Notes: a model not told the origin generated them from the sequence alone. DNA of 64,000 nt from Nocardioides aromaticivorans (GCF_013408525.1 NZ_JACBZM010000001.1:3286001-3350000), one strand, 5' to 3'. Counted from the stretch's first letter, positions 1 to 9,045 are shown. Numbers and translations are program-made.

Positions 1-1
1 C

Positions 2-1336
2 CCGCCGGGACCGTCGAAGCCGACGATGGCCCAGCTCGACTTCGCCGTCTGGGGCAGCAAGGAGGAGATCGCCGCCTACAAGTCGGTGGTCGACGACTAC
101 AACGCCGACAGCCTCGACACCAACGTCACGATGTCGTCGTGGCCGAGCGCCGCGGCCATGCTCGCCGACGTCCGTGCCGGCAAGGCGAAGCCCGACCTCT
201 ACCTGCTGCCGCGCTCCGAGCTGGCCGCGACGATCGCCGACAAGGCCAACCTGCCCCTGCTCGACCTGGTCAACGAGCGCGAGATCCCGATCGGTGACGA
301 CTTCGCCCGCGAGGCGGTCCAGGCCTTCTCCGTCGACGACGACCTGCAGTGCATGCCCTACACCGTCTCGCCGATGGTCATCTACTACAACACCGACCTC
401 GTCGACTTCGACGCGATGGAGGCCGAGGACCTGCCGGTGCCGAAGCCGGACCACTCCGGCTGGAACCTCGCGGAGTTCCGCGCGGCGGCGGAGTTCGCCA
501 GCCGGCCGCGGCAGAACACCCGGGGCGTCTACATCGAGCCGACCCTGCGCGGGCTCGCGCCGTTCATCTACTCCGGCGGCGGCCAGGTCTTCAACGAGGA
601 GTCCGACCCGACCAGCCTCACCCTGGGCGAGGACAGCTCGACCGACGCCCTGCGCCAGACCCTCGAGCTGCTCCGTGACCCGCGGCTGACGCTGTCGGCC
701 AAGCAGCTCGGCCAGCGCACCCCGCTGCAGTGGTTCGAGCGCGGCAAGCTGGCGATGATCGCCGGCTTCCGCGGGCTCACCCCGGAGCTGCGCCGGGCCG
801 GCGTGAACTTCGACGTGATGCCGATGCCGTCGCTGGGCTCCAACCAGACCGTCGGCGACCTCAACGGCATCTGCCTGTCGCCGGGCCGCCCGAGCCGCAC
901 GGAGGCAGCGGCGAACTTCCTCAGCTACCTCGTCGCCGACGAACCCGTCGGCAAGCTCGCCGAGACCGGCTACCTGCAGCCGGCGAAGCTGACGGTCGCG
1001 CTGACCGACGAGTTCCTCCAGCCGGACCTGCAGCCCGCCCACGCCGGTGTCTTCACCCAGTCGGTGCGCAACATGATCATGCCGCCGCTGATGACCCAGG
1101 GCGCCCAGCTGCAGGCGCTGGTGAAGACGGACCTCGAGAACCTGCTCACGACGCCGTACTTCGAGGACCTGCAGGCGTCGCTGCGCGCGATCGACGAGAA
1201 GTCGCGTTCGCTGCTCGACCCCGACTACGAGCCGTCGGAGTCGCCCTCGGAGTCCGCGTCGGGCGAGCCGTCCGGCGCGGCATCGGGCGCATCCGACGCG
1301 TCCGACGGGGCCACCGACGACCGCTCGCGGGACTGA
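2..1336 (+). CDS. ABC-type solute-binding protein, 5' end outside window
   Basis: Reads as a family-1 extracellular solute-binding protein of an ABC importer, probably for a sugar. The frame is open to the first base of the window (PPGPSKPT precedes the first Met at 26), so the signal peptide or lipobox lies upstream and the Met at 26 is not a credible start. Typical features are an early FAVWGSKEE strand, the YTVSPMVIYYNTDLV hinge region, and a late block resembling the periplasmic C-lobe. The last ~30 residues are a low-complexity Ser/Asp/Ala tail. Its 3' end overlaps the opposing RNase D gene by 112 bp. The substrate cannot be inferred; permease genes would lie to the left. Confidence 0.75.
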   Translation, partial: PPGPSKPTMAQLDFAVWGSKEEIAAYKSVVDDYNADSLDTNVTMSSWPSAAAMLADVRAGKAKPDLYLLPRSELAATIADKANLPLLDLVNEREIPIGDDFAREAVQAFSVDDDLQCMPYTVSPMVIYYNTDLVDFDAMEAEDLPVPKPDHSGWNLAEFRAAAEFASRPRQNTRGVYIEPTLRGLAPFIYSGGGQVFNEESDPTSLTLGEDSSTDALRQTLELLRDPRLTLSAKQLGQRTPLQWFERGKLAMIAGFRGLTPELRRAGVNFDVMPMPSLGSNQTVGDLNGICLSPGRPSRTEAAANFLSYLVADEPVGKLAETGYLQPAKLTVALTDEFLQPDLQPAHAGVFTQSVRNMIMPPLMTQGAQLQALVKTDLENLLTTPYFEDLQASLRAIDEKSRSLLDPDYEPSESPSESASGEPSGAASGASDASDGATDDRSRD

Positions 1337-2598
1337 CGCTTCGGCTTCTCGGCGTCGAGGATCGCCCGGCTCAACGCGGGTGCGGTCAGGCCGACCTGCC
1401 AGCTGCGCGCGCCGAGGCCGCGCAGCTGGTCGATGACGGCCTCCAGCAGCTCCACCGGCTCCCGCGTCCTCGGCGGGGTCCACATGGTGCGCCGCAGCGT
1501 GTCGGGGGTGAGCAGGTTCTCCAGCGGGACCTGGTGCTCCTCGGCGATCCGCGTGACCGCGGCCCGGGCCAGCTCGAGGCGCCGGGCGGCCACCGGGTCC
1601 TTGTCGGCCCACGCCCGCGGGGCCGGGGGACCGTCGCCGTGCGAGACCCGCGTCGGGAGCTGGTCCTCGGGCAGCTCCGCCGCCTCGCGTACGGCGGCCA
1701 GCCACTCGTTCGCGTAGCGTGAGGCGCCGCGTCCGTGGAAGCCCGGCGTCGACATCAGCGCCCCCCGGTTGGCCGGCATCGCCGTGGCCGCGGCCACCAG
1801 CGCCGCGTCCGGGATCAGCCGGCCCGGGGTGACGTCACGCTCCTGCGCGATCCGGTCGCGCGCCTCCCACAGGGCGCGGACCGCGCCGAGCGTCCGGCGG
1901 CCGCGGACCTTGTGCAGGCCCGAGGTGCGCCGCCAGGCGTCGACCCGGACGGTGGGGGTGAAGGCGCGGAGGTTCTCGAACTCCTGCCGGGCCCAGTCGG
2001 CCTTGCCGGCCTCCTCGAGCTGGGCCGCGAGCAGGTTGCGCAGCTCGACGAGCACCTCGACGTCGAGGGCGGCGTACTCCAGCCACGGCTCGGGCAGGGG
2101 GCGGGTCGACCAGTCGACGGCGGAGTGCTCCTTGAGCAGCTGGCGCTCGAGCAGCACCTCGACGAGGGTGGCGAGGCCGACGCGGGGGTAGTTCAGCAGG
2201 CGGCCGGCGAGCTCGGTGTCGAAGAGCGCGGCGGGGCGCAGGCCGACCTCGGCGAGGCAGGGCAGGTCCTGGGTGGCGGCGTGCAGGATCCACTCGGCGT
2301 CGCCGATCGCGTCGGCGAGCGGGGAGAGGTCGTCGAAGGCGATCGGGTCGATCAGGCCGATGCCGGCCCCCTCGCGCTTGACCTGGATCAGGTAGGCACG
2401 GTTGGAGTAGCGGTAGCCCGACGCCCGCTCGGCGTCGATCGCGACCGGGCCCGAACCGGCGGCGATGGCGGCGCAGTAGGTCGCGAGCGCGTCCGGGGTG
2501 TCGATGACCGGCGGCAGGCCGTCGGCGAGGGTCAGCAGCTCGACGGGAGGGGCCTCCTCCGCGTCCGTCGCGCCCTGTTCGTCCGGCTGCTGGGCCAT
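1225..2598 (-). CDS. rnd: RNase D family 3'-5' exonuclease with HRDC domain
   Basis: A 457-residue DEDD-type exonuclease. The first motif is AIDAE (D55, E57), followed by HAATQD (D111) and YAALD (Y175, D179), the DEDDy set expected for RNase D. An HRDC-like helical domain follows around residues 200-290. It probably trims stable RNA 3' ends. The start is the ATG at 2598, which forms a TGATG overlap with the stop of the DUF3000 gene, so the two are translationally coupled; longer in-frame extension upstream is inside DUF3000. The C-terminal ~35 residues are a Ser/Asp/Pro tail encoded antisense to the tail of the solute-binding protein. Confidence 0.88.
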   Translation of the reverse strand: MAQQPDEQGATDAEEAPPVELLTLADGLPPVIDTPDALATYCAAIAAGSGPVAIDAERASGYRYSNRAYLIQVKREGAGIGLIDPIAFDDLSPLADAIGDAEWILHAATQDLPCLAEVGLRPAALFDTELAGRLLNYPRVGLATLVEVLLERQLLKEHSAVDWSTRPLPEPWLEYAALDVEVLVELRNLLAAQLEEAGKADWARQEFENLRAFTPTVRVDAWRRTSGLHKVRGRRTLGAVRALWEARDRIAQERDVTPGRLIPDAALVAAATAMPANRGALMSTPGFHGRGASRYANEWLAAVREAAELPEDQLPTRVSHGDGPPAPRAWADKDPVAARRLELARAAVTRIAEEHQVPLENLLTPDTLRRTMWTPPRTREPVELLEAVIDQLRGLGARSWQVGLTAPALSRAILDAEKPKRQSRERSSVAPSDASDAPDAAPDGSPDADSEGDSDGS

Positions 2599-3212
2599 CA
2601 GCCGGCGCCGCCCCGCTGGCCACGACGCGACGGCATCACGGCCACCCCGTCCGGCACCGGCTCCAGGCCACCGGCGGTGCACATCAGCTCGCCCCACGCC
2701 TCGGCGTGGGCGGCGAGGTCGGTGGTGTCGACGGGAGTCCAGGACGCCCGGATCTCCAGCTGGGCGTTGCCCGGCTCGCCGGCCATCGAGCCGTAGCTCT
2801 CCGTGGCCACCCGGGTCACGGTGCCCGACTCGGCGACGTACTCGGCCCCGTGCGCCTGCAGCGCGTCGGTCAGCCAGGTCCAGCCGACATCGGTCAGCAG
2901 CGGGTCGGTGGCGAGGTCGTGGTCGATCTCGGCGCGGCAGTAGGCGACGCAGCGGAAGGTGCCCTCCCAGGCGTCGTTGCCCGCGGGGTCGTGCAGCACG
3001 ACGAGGCGGCCGGTCGCGACCTCCTCGTCGTCGACCGTCACGTCGGCGGACAGGGCGGTCGCGTAGGGGGCGATCCGCTGCGGCGCCGGCATCTCCTCGC
3101 AGAAGACCTCGGGCCGGAAGGTCGCGGCGCGCAGGCTGTCCACTGCTTGCGTGAACTCCCGAGGGGTCCCGGCCGCGCCGGACCCCTGGTGCGTCTCTTG
3201 GCGGGCGACCAT
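2598..3212 (-). CDS. DUF3000 family protein
   Basis: A 204-residue protein matching the actinobacterial DUF3000 family, with the internal stretch GWTWLTDALQAHGAEY and a Cys/Arg-rich FRCVAYCRAE segment. No signal peptide or membrane span is visible, so it is probably cytoplasmic; the function is unknown. It is the first gene of a two-gene operon with RNase D (1-bp overlap) and is divergent from hemE across 69 bp. From memory, the same RNase D/DUF3000/hemE order occurs in Mycobacterium tuberculosis (Rv2681, Rv2680, Rv2678c), which supports this as ancestral gene order. Confidence 0.82.
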   Translation of the reverse strand: MVARQETHQGSGAAGTPREFTQAVDSLRAATFRPEVFCEEMPAPQRIAPYATALSADVTVDDEEVATGRLVVLHDPAGNDAWEGTFRCVAYCRAEIDHDLATDPLLTDVGWTWLTDALQAHGAEYVAESGTVTRVATESYGSMAGEPGNAQLEIRASWTPVDTTDLAAHAEAWGELMCTAGGLEPVPDGVAVMPSRRGQRGGAG

Positions 3213-3281
3213 GAGGTCACCCTAGGCCTCGGGGGCCGGATCGATGTGCGTCCCACGCCGTTCACCTGAGACCCTGACCCC

Positions 3282-4346
3282 GTGACGACCGCACCTTCCG
3301 GCTCCCCGCTCAGCAACAGTGCCTTCCTCAGGGCAGCCCGCGGGGAGGCCGTGCCGCACACGCCGGTGTGGTTCATGCGGCAGGCCGGACGCTCCCTCCC
3401 CGAGTACCTCAAGGTGCGCGAGGGCGTCGGCATGCTCGAGTCCTGCATGAACGCCGAGCTGATCACCGAGATCACGCTCCAGCCCGTGCGCCGGTACGGC
3501 GTCGACGCGGCCATCTTCTTCTCCGACATCGTGCTGCCGCTGAAGGCCGTCGGGGTCGACCTCGACATCAAGCCCGGCGTCGGTCCGGTCGTGGCCCACC
3601 CGGTCCGCACCCTCGAGGACGTCGCCGCGATCCCCGACCTCACCCCGGAGCACGTCCCGTTCATCACCGAGGCCGTGCGCACGCTCGTCGGCGAGCTGGC
3701 CGGCGTCAACGGGGGCACCCCGCTGATCGGGTTCGCGGGGGCGCCGTTCACCGTGGCGTCGTACCTCGTCGAGGGCGGTCCCTCGAAGGAGTACGCCAAC
3801 ACCAAGGCGATGATGTACGGCGCCCCGGAGGTCTGGGAGGCGCTGATGGCCAAGATCGCCTCGATCTCCGCCGCCTTCCTGCGGGTGCAGGTCGACGCCG
3901 GCGCCTCCGCCGTCCAGCTCTTCGACTCGTGGGCCGGCGCGGTCAACCGCGACGACTACGTCCAGTACGTCCAGCCGTGGTCGGCGCAGGTGCTGTCGTC
4001 GATCGGCGAGACCGGCGTCCCGCGGATCCACTTCGGCGTCAACTCCGGCGAGCTGCTGGACCTGATGGGCGACGCCGGTGCCGACGTCGTCGGTGTCGAC
4101 TGGCGGGTCCGCCTCGCCGACGGCATCGGGCGGATCGGGCCCGACCGCGGGGTGCAGGGCAACCTCGACCCGACCCTCGTCTTCGCGCCGACCGAGGTGA
4201 TGGCCGCCCGGGCCGCCGAGGTCATCGAGGCCGGTCGCGCCGCGCGCGGCCACATCTTCAACCTCGGCCACGGCGTGATCCCGTCCACGAACCCCGACCA
4301 GCTCGCGCGGCTCACCGACTTCGTGCACGCCTACCCGCTCGACTGA
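3282..4346 (+). CDS. hemE: uroporphyrinogen III decarboxylase
   Basis: A 354-residue, full-length uroporphyrinogen decarboxylase converting uroporphyrinogen III to coproporphyrinogen III in the cytosol. Signatures are [12 protein letters not shown] (residues 31-42, with the substrate-binding arginines R33 and R37), FFSDI with the catalytic Asp D82, and [10 protein letters not shown] and GNLDP later. The start is a GTG at 3282; a GACCCT box ends 6 nt upstream and fits a leaderless promoter, as at several other genes here. It is the first of three haem genes in the window (hemY at 15701 and hemQ at 20780 are the others). Confidence 0.95.
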   Translation: MTTAPSGSPLSNSAFLRAARGEAVPHTPVWFMRQAGRSLPEYLKVREGVGMLESCMNAELITEITLQPVRRYGVDAAIFFSDIVLPLKAVGVDLDIKPGVGPVVAHPVRTLEDVAAIPDLTPEHVPFITEAVRTLVGELAGVNGGTPLIGFAGAPFTVASYLVEGGPSKEYANTKAMMYGAPEVWEALMAKIASISAAFLRVQVDAGASAVQLFDSWAGAVNRDDYVQYVQPWSAQVLSSIGETGVPRIHFGVNSGELLDLMGDAGADVVGVDWRVRLADGIGRIGPDRGVQGNLDPTLVFAPTEVMAARAAEVIEAGRAARGHIFNLGHGVIPSTNPDQLARLTDFVHAYPLD

Positions 4347-4382
4347 GCTCCTTCGTCGCGGTCGCCGCGGTCCCCGGGTTGG

Positions 4383-4499
4383 CGTCATGCGAAGCGGTCG
4401 CCGGGGCGCGCGGTTCGCATGACGTCCTGCCCGGCTCGCCGCGGCGGGCGCGTGACGTCATGCGAGTCGGTCGCGCGGGCGCGCGGTTCGTATGACGTC
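4383..4499. repeat. paired REP-like inverted repeats, locus 1
   Basis: The gap between hemE and the NYN gene holds two hairpin-forming copies. Copy 1 has arms CGTCATGCGAA (4383-4393) and TTCGCATGACG (4414-4424), a perfect 11-bp match. Copy 2 has arms GACGTCATGCGA (4454-4465) and TCGTATGACGTC (4488-4499), with one mismatch. The loops are about 20-22 nt and GC-rich. The same palindrome recurs as a pair at 32448-32584. The arrangement resembles REP/BIME elements. Confidence 0.75.
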
Positions 4500-4523
4500 C
4501 TGCCTGGCTCGGCCGTGAAGGAC

Positions 4524-5324
4524 CTACTTCTTGGGGTCCTTCTTCGCAGCCGGCTTCTTCGACGCCGCCTTCTTCGCCGCGGCGACCTTCTTCGCCGGCG
4601 CGGTCGTCGTGCGGCCCTTCACGCTGACCCGCACGGCGTTGCCCGAGCCCTCGGTGGTGAGGAAGGGCTGCGCCTGGACCAGGTCGAGCAGCTTGGCGAA
4701 GCCGTAGGAGCGGGGGTCGAAGGCGGGATAGGTCGTGCGCAGGTAGTTGCCGAACGTGGCCAGCGAGACCCAGCCGTCGTCGTCGGAGGCGTTGTTGACG
4801 CCGCGGGTCAGCAGGCTCTGCAGGTTGGGCAGCGCGGGCGCGTCGGCGCTCGCCGCCCCCTCCGGAGCGGCCGGGGCGGCGATGTCCTCCGGGGCCGAGT
4901 CGAGCAGCTCGAGGCGGATGAACCGGTCGCACGCCTCCTGCAGGGCCTGCGGCGTGTTGCTGCGCCCGACGGCGTACACGGTCTTGCCGGACTCGCGCAG
5001 CCGGGTGGCCAGCCGGGTGAAGTCGCTGTCGCTGGAGACGATCGCGAAGGCGTCGACGTTGCCGGAGTAGAGCAGGTCCATCGCGTCGATGATCAGCGCG
5101 GAGTCGGTGGAGTTCTTGCCGACCGTGTAGGCCATCGTCTGCTCGGGGCTGATCGCGTGCTGGTTGAGCTTGGCGGCCCAGCCCTTCAGGGAGTCGCTGC
5201 GCCAGTCGCCGTAGGCGCGCTTCACCGTCGGCCTCCCGAACTTCGCGAGCTCGGCCAGCAGGTCGGCGGCGTAGCGGTGCGAGGTGTTGTCGGCGTCGAT
5301 GAGTACGGCGATGCGGTCGGTCAC
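4524..5324 (-). CDS. NYN-domain (PIN-like) protein with OST-HTH/LOTUS-like domain
   Basis: A 266-residue putative RNase of the NYN (LabA/DUF88) family. The acidic triad region is visible: IDADN (D10, D12), TDSALIID (D74, D80) and SSDSDF (D99, D101). Residues ~165-235 look like an OST-HTH/LOTUS RNA-binding domain. The end, from ~240, is an Ala/Lys-rich tail ending KKDPKK, as seen in nucleic-acid-binding actinobacterial proteins. It stands alone between the REP-like pair and the LysR gene. RNA cleavage is the family expectation; the target is unknown. Confidence 0.85.
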   Translation of the reverse strand: MTDRIAVLIDADNTSHRYAADLLAELAKFGRPTVKRAYGDWRSDSLKGWAAKLNQHAISPEQTMAYTVGKNSTDSALIIDAMDLLYSGNVDAFAIVSSDSDFTRLATRLRESGKTVYAVGRSNTPQALQEACDRFIRLELLDSAPEDIAAPAAPEGAASADAPALPNLQSLLTRGVNNASDDDGWVSLATFGNYLRTTYPAFDPRSYGFAKLLDLVQAQPFLTTEGSGNAVRVSVKGRTTTAPAKKVAAAKKAASKKPAAKKDPKK

Positions 5325-5344
5325 CGCCCCATCATGGCCGACCG

Positions 5345-5384
5345 GGTTTCGAGGCTCGGCGCTGGCGCGCCTCGCACCTCAACC
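5345..5384. repeat. dispersed GC-rich hairpin repeat, degenerate copy
   Basis: The 73-bp gap between the NYN gene start and the LysR stop contains a GGTTTCGAGGC...ACCTCAACC segment with GAGGC (5351-5355) and GCCTC (5369-5373) arms. It resembles the Nocardioides-type dispersed repeat seen in better copies at 10290, 11526, 37751 and 63966, but divergence is high. Confidence 0.35.
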
Positions 5385-5397
5385 TCCGAGGACGTGG

Positions 5398-6333
5398 TCA
5401 GGACGCGGCGCTGGCGTTCGTCGCGGCCGACGCGGCGCGGTACTCCGTCGCCCGGGTGGCGAGCGCGTTCTGCAGCTCGCGGACGGGCAGCGGCTGCTGG
5501 AGCGTCTTGCGCTGGCGCAGCTGCAGGGTGACGAAGGTCTGGTTGCCGGCGATCGGGCGGGACTCGATCATCCCGACCCGGTGCAGCGGGCAGCCGATCA
5601 CGGAGTAGTCGGGCAGCACGGTCACGCCGACGCCCTCGGCGACCAGCGCCTTGCCCATCTCGGCGCCGTCGGTGCTGTGCGCGGCCGGCGGGACCTCGGG
5701 GCCGAAGGCGCGGTGTACGTAGCGGTGCATCACGTAGCCGGCGCGCATCATCACGAAGCGCTCCATGCGCAGCTCGTCGATCGTCACCTGCGGACGCGCG
5801 GTGAGCGGGTGCCCCGCCGGGAGTACGGCGACCGGCCGGCCGTGCAGGAGGTCGACCCCGTCGAGGCCGATCGGCGGGTCGTCGCCGTCGAGCACGTTGA
5901 CCAGGCCGAGGTCGAGGGTGCCCTCGGCGAGCTGCTCGTCGATCTGCGCCTGCTGGAGGGTGAGCACCTCGACGGTCGTGCCGGGGTGGCGTTCCTGGAA
6001 GGCGCGCACGGCGGGGACGAGGAGGGTCGAGGTGGCGGCGTGCACGGTGCCGACCCGGATCACGCGGGTGTCGGTGCGCTGGTCGCCGGCGGCCGTGCGC
6101 AGGCGGTCGACCGCGGCGAGCACCTCGTTCATGTAGGGGAGCAGCTCCCGGCCCTCGCGGCTGATCCGCGCGCCCGAGCGGCGGCGGTCGAGCAGGGTGA
6201 CCCGCAGCTCGCGCTCGAGCTTGGTGATCGCCTCGCTCAGCGCCGGCTGGGAGAGGTGGAGCTTCTCGCTCGCCCGGCGCAGCGAACCGTGCTGCGTCAC
6301 CGCCGCGAGGTACTCCAGCTGTTCGATCCGCAT
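5398..6333 (-). CDS. LysR-type transcriptional regulator of the organosulfur operon
   Basis: A 311-residue LysR-family regulator. The N-terminal winged helix-turn-helix spans about residues 1-60 (LEYLAAVTQHGSLRRASEKL, then LSQPALSEAITKLE), and the effector-binding domain spans ~92-300. It is transcribed divergently from the flavin monooxygenase operon across a 160-bp gap carrying an inverted repeat at 6438-6463. By analogy with Cbl/CysB-type regulators it probably activates the operon under sulfate limitation; the effector is not known. The ATG at 6333 is the natural start, with the HTH beginning immediately. Confidence 0.88.
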   Translation of the reverse strand: MRIEQLEYLAAVTQHGSLRRASEKLHLSQPALSEAITKLERELRVTLLDRRRSGARISREGRELLPYMNEVLAAVDRLRTAAGDQRTDTRVIRVGTVHAATSTLLVPAVRAFQERHPGTTVEVLTLQQAQIDEQLAEGTLDLGLVNVLDGDDPPIGLDGVDLLHGRPVAVLPAGHPLTARPQVTIDELRMERFVMMRAGYVMHRYVHRAFGPEVPPAAHSTDGAEMGKALVAEGVGVTVLPDYSVIGCPLHRVGMIESRPIAGNQTFVTLQLRQRKTLQQPLPVRELQNALATRATEYRAASAATNASAAS

Positions 6334-6437
6334 GTCCTGCTCCTGATTCCTGGCCCTGAGTGCTCCGGCCGATCACGCGATCGGCGAATCCTGCCGCTGC
6401 AGGCCTTGCCGGTCCCACTAAGTCAAGTAAGTCTGTA

Positions 6438-6463
6438 GACAAACAGTAACACGACTGTTCGTC
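6438..6463. promoter_or_regulatory. candidate operator between LysR gene and organosulfur operon
   Basis: An interrupted palindrome GACaAACAGT / ACTGTTcGTC, with AACAGT (6442-6447) and ACTGTT (6454-6459) as perfect 6-bp arms 6 bp apart. It lies 30 bp before the ATG of the first operon gene in an unusually AT-rich patch. The position suits a LysR binding site or an adjacent operator, but no binding evidence exists. Confidence 0.5.
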
Positions 6464-6493
6464 TCGCCACGACCCGCAAGGAGAGAACGCCCC

Positions 6494-7762
6494 ATGACCG
6501 CTGACCTCACCACCGCGACCGGCACCGCTGCCGGCGGGTGGACCGACCGACCGACGACCCCGGAGGGATGGCTCGAGCGGGCCCGCCAGGTGGCCACGAC
6601 GCTGGCGGCCGACGCTGTCGAGCGGGACCGCGCGCTCGCCGTACCCACGGCCGAGGTGCAGCTCCTCAAGGACTCCGGGCTGGTCACCCTGCTCGGCCCG
6701 GTCGAGCACGGCGGTGGCGGCCAGGACTGGACGACCGCGCTGCGTGTCATCCGCGCGGTCAGCGCCGGCGACGGGTCGATCGGCCAACTGCTCGGCTACC
6801 ACCTGCTGTGGTTCTGGGCGGCGCGCCTGGTCGGCACCCCCGAGCAGATCGCCGCCGTCGAGGAGCAGGCGACCAAGGAGAGGTGGTTCTTCGGCGGCGC
6901 GGTCAACCCCCGCGACGCCGACCTGGCCATCACTGTCGAGCACAGTACCGAGGACGGTGACGGCGAGCTCGTCTTCCGCGGTGAGAAGTCCTTCTCGACC
7001 GGCGGCCGGATCTCCGACGTCACCGTGCTGGAGGGCGTCCTGGAGGGCACGGACCAGCACGTCTTCGCGATCGTGCCGACCGACCAGCCCGCCATCCGGT
7101 TCAAGGGCGACTGGGACACCCTCGGCCAGCGGCTCACCGAGAGCGGCGGGGTCGTCATCGACGGCGTCCGCACGCCGTGGGCCTCGGCTGCCGGCTACGT
7201 GCGCACCGACGCCGGCTGGGAGTTCCAGCCGCGGGTCTACAACACCCTCAACGTGCCGCTGATCCAGATCATCTTCGCCAACATCTACCTCGGCATCGCC
7301 GAGGGTGCGCTGGCCACGGCCGCGACGTACACGCGGGAGAAGACCCGCCCCTGGCCCTACACGCCGGACCTCAAGGAGACGGCGACCCAGGAGTTCTACA
7401 TCCTCGAGGCCTACGGCGACCTGCGCTCGAAGCTGTGGGCCGCCGAGGCCCTGGCCGAGCGGGCCGCGACGCTGATCGAGGCGATCAACGCGCACGCCGA
7501 CACGGTCACCCCGGAGGAGCGCGGCGAGGCGGAGGTCGTCATCGCGGCCGCCAAGCAGGTCGCGATCGACACCGGCCTCGAGATCGGCACCCGCGTGTAC
7601 GACGTCACGGGAGCCCGCGCGACCGCGAGCTCGGTCGGCCTCGACATCTTCTGGCGCAACATCCGCACGCACAGCCTCCACGACCCGGTCGCGCACAAGC
7701 GTGCCGAGGTGGGCCGCTACGCGCTGCTCGGCGAGCTGCCCGAGCCGACCTGGTACACGTGA
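6494..7762 (+). CDS. DszC/SfnC/MsuC-like flavin monooxygenase (acyl-CoA dehydrogenase fold)
   Basis: A 422-residue protein of the group D flavin-monooxygenase branch of the acyl-CoA dehydrogenase fold, like DszC and MsuC. Landmarks are VPTAEVQLLKDSG, FFGGAVNPRDAD, GEKSFSTGG (flavin region), DWDTLGQRLTESG, and the C-terminal DIFWRNIRTHSLHDP motif typical of DszC-like enzymes. It is expected to use FMNH2 supplied by the reductase at 12747. It opens the operon with an AAGGAG site 8 nt before the ATG. In this pathway one of the three paralogues should oxidise methanesulfinate to methanesulfonate (MsuC role); which one is not clear. Confidence 0.85.
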   Translation: MTADLTTATGTAAGGWTDRPTTPEGWLERARQVATTLAADAVERDRALAVPTAEVQLLKDSGLVTLLGPVEHGGGGQDWTTALRVIRAVSAGDGSIGQLLGYHLLWFWAARLVGTPEQIAAVEEQATKERWFFGGAVNPRDADLAITVEHSTEDGDGELVFRGEKSFSTGGRISDVTVLEGVLEGTDQHVFAIVPTDQPAIRFKGDWDTLGQRLTESGGVVIDGVRTPWASAAGYVRTDAGWEFQPRVYNTLNVPLIQIIFANIYLGIAEGALATAATYTREKTRPWPYTPDLKETATQEFYILEAYGDLRSKLWAAEALAERAATLIEAINAHADTVTPEERGEAEVVIAAAKQVAIDTGLEIGTRVYDVTGARATASSVGLDIFWRNIRTHSLHDPVAHKRAEVGRYALLGELPEPTWYT

Positions 7763-7772
7763 GGAGGTCGCG

Positions 7773-9029
7773 ATGAGCATCACCGAGACCCGCTCCCTGC
7801 TCGAGGAGCTCCGGGCGTCGTACGGACCGGTCTTCGAGGAGATCGGCCTGGGCACCCTGCAGCGCGAGCTCGACGACGTGCTGCCCGACCAGGAGGTGCG
7901 CCGCCTCAAGGAGCGCGGCTTCGGGGCGCTGCGCGTCCCGACCCGGTACGGCGGCCGCGGGGCCTCGATACCCGAGCTCACGCAGCTCTGGATCGACCTC
8001 GCGGCCGCGGACAGCAACCTGCCGCAGGCCCTGCGCGGCCACGCGGCCCTCGTCGAGGACCGGCTGTGGCAGCACGCGCGGGGCCGCGACCAGCGGGTGT
8101 GGTTCGACCGCTTCGTGGATGGCGAGATCGCCGGCAACGCGTGGTCGGAGGTCGGCGCGACCGCGATCGACTCCCAGCAGACCGTGCTCACCGCCCAGCC
8201 GGACGGCAGCTTCCGGCTGACGGGGAGCAAGTTCTACACGACCGGCACGATCTACGCGGAGTGGGCCGACGTCTACGCCCGCATCGTTCGTGAGCCGGCC
8301 GAGGGGGCCGGCCTCGGGCAGGAGCCGGAGTTCGCGATCGCGATCGTCGACACCCGCGAGCCCGAGGTCACCGTCACCGACGACTGGGACGGCTTCGGCC
8401 AGCGCGGCACCGGCAGCGGCACGACCACCTTCGACGGCGCGATCGTCGCGGCCGCGGACGTGCTGCCGTTCGGGGAGCGCTTCCCGTACCAGACCGCGCT
8501 CTACCAGCTGAACCTGCTGGCCGTCCTCGCCGGCATCGGCCGGGCCGCGGTCGACGACTTCGTCGAGCACGTCCGCAACCGCGAGCGGAACTACTCCCAC
8601 GCCAATGCGGCGCGGGTGCGCGACGACCCGCAGGTGCTCGCCCGGATCGGCGAGGCCTCCGCCGCCGTGTACGCCGCCGAGGCGGCCGCGCTGCGGGTCG
8701 CGCACGCCGTGCAGGAGGTCGCCGACCTGGCCGCGGTGGCGGCGGACGTGCCCGAGCAGGTGGCGGCCGCGAACGAGCGCGCCGAGATCGAGTCGTCGGC
8801 GGCCCAGGTCGTCGTCACCGACCTCGTGCTCCGCCTGACGAGCGACCTGTTCGACACGCTGGGCGCCTCGGGGACCGCCATCGCCAAGGGGCTCGACCGC
8901 CACTGGCGCAACGCCCGCACGGTGTCCTCGCACAACCCGCGCATCCTCAAGGCGCGGGTGGTCGGTGGCCACCTCGTCAACGGCACCCCGCCGCCGTACG
9001 CCTGGGCCATCGGTCGCACCGCGCGCTGA
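7773..9029 (+). CDS. acyl-CoA dehydrogenase-fold flavin monooxygenase, second paralogue
   Basis: A 418-residue paralogue of the preceding gene. It has EVRRLKERGFGALRVPTRYG, the flavin-contact GSKFYTTGTIYAEW, DDWDGFGQRGTGSG and a C-terminal DRHWRNARTVSSHNP motif. The start is the ATG at 7773, because GAGGAGG overlaps the upstream stop 7 nt before it and nothing longer aligns. It is probably an SfnC/DszC-type monooxygenase. A hairpin at 9046-9079 follows its stop, and a new promoter starts the next gene, so the operon may be split here. Confidence 0.83.
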   Translation: MSITETRSLLEELRASYGPVFEEIGLGTLQRELDDVLPDQEVRRLKERGFGALRVPTRYGGRGASIPELTQLWIDLAAADSNLPQALRGHAALVEDRLWQHARGRDQRVWFDRFVDGEIAGNAWSEVGATAIDSQQTVLTAQPDGSFRLTGSKFYTTGTIYAEWADVYARIVREPAEGAGLGQEPEFAIAIVDTREPEVTVTDDWDGFGQRGTGSGTTTFDGAIVAAADVLPFGERFPYQTALYQLNLLAVLAGIGRAAVDDFVEHVRNRERNYSHANAARVRDDPQVLARIGEASAAVYAAEAAALRVAHAVQEVADLAAVAADVPEQVAAANERAEIESSAAQVVVTDLVLRLTSDLFDTLGASGTAIAKGLDRHWRNARTVSSHNPRILKARVVGGHLVNGTPPPYAWAIGRTAR

Positions 9030-9045
9030 AAGGTTCTGCCTCTCG

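Noticed and set aside
26..28. ATG at 26 as the true start of the solute-binding protein
   Set aside because: The frame is open to the window edge and the protein would lack any signal peptide; the gene almost certainly begins upstream.
4383..4499. Rho-independent terminators of hemE
   Set aside because: Loops of ~20 nt, no T tracts, and the same palindromes recur as a pair near tRNA-Thr, so a dispersed repeat explains them better, although they may still reduce read-through.
5321..8230. 969-codon minus-strand frame over the LysR and first monooxygenase genes
   Set aside because: It is out of frame with LysR and antisense to the monooxygenase; no recognisable domain and shadow-type composition.
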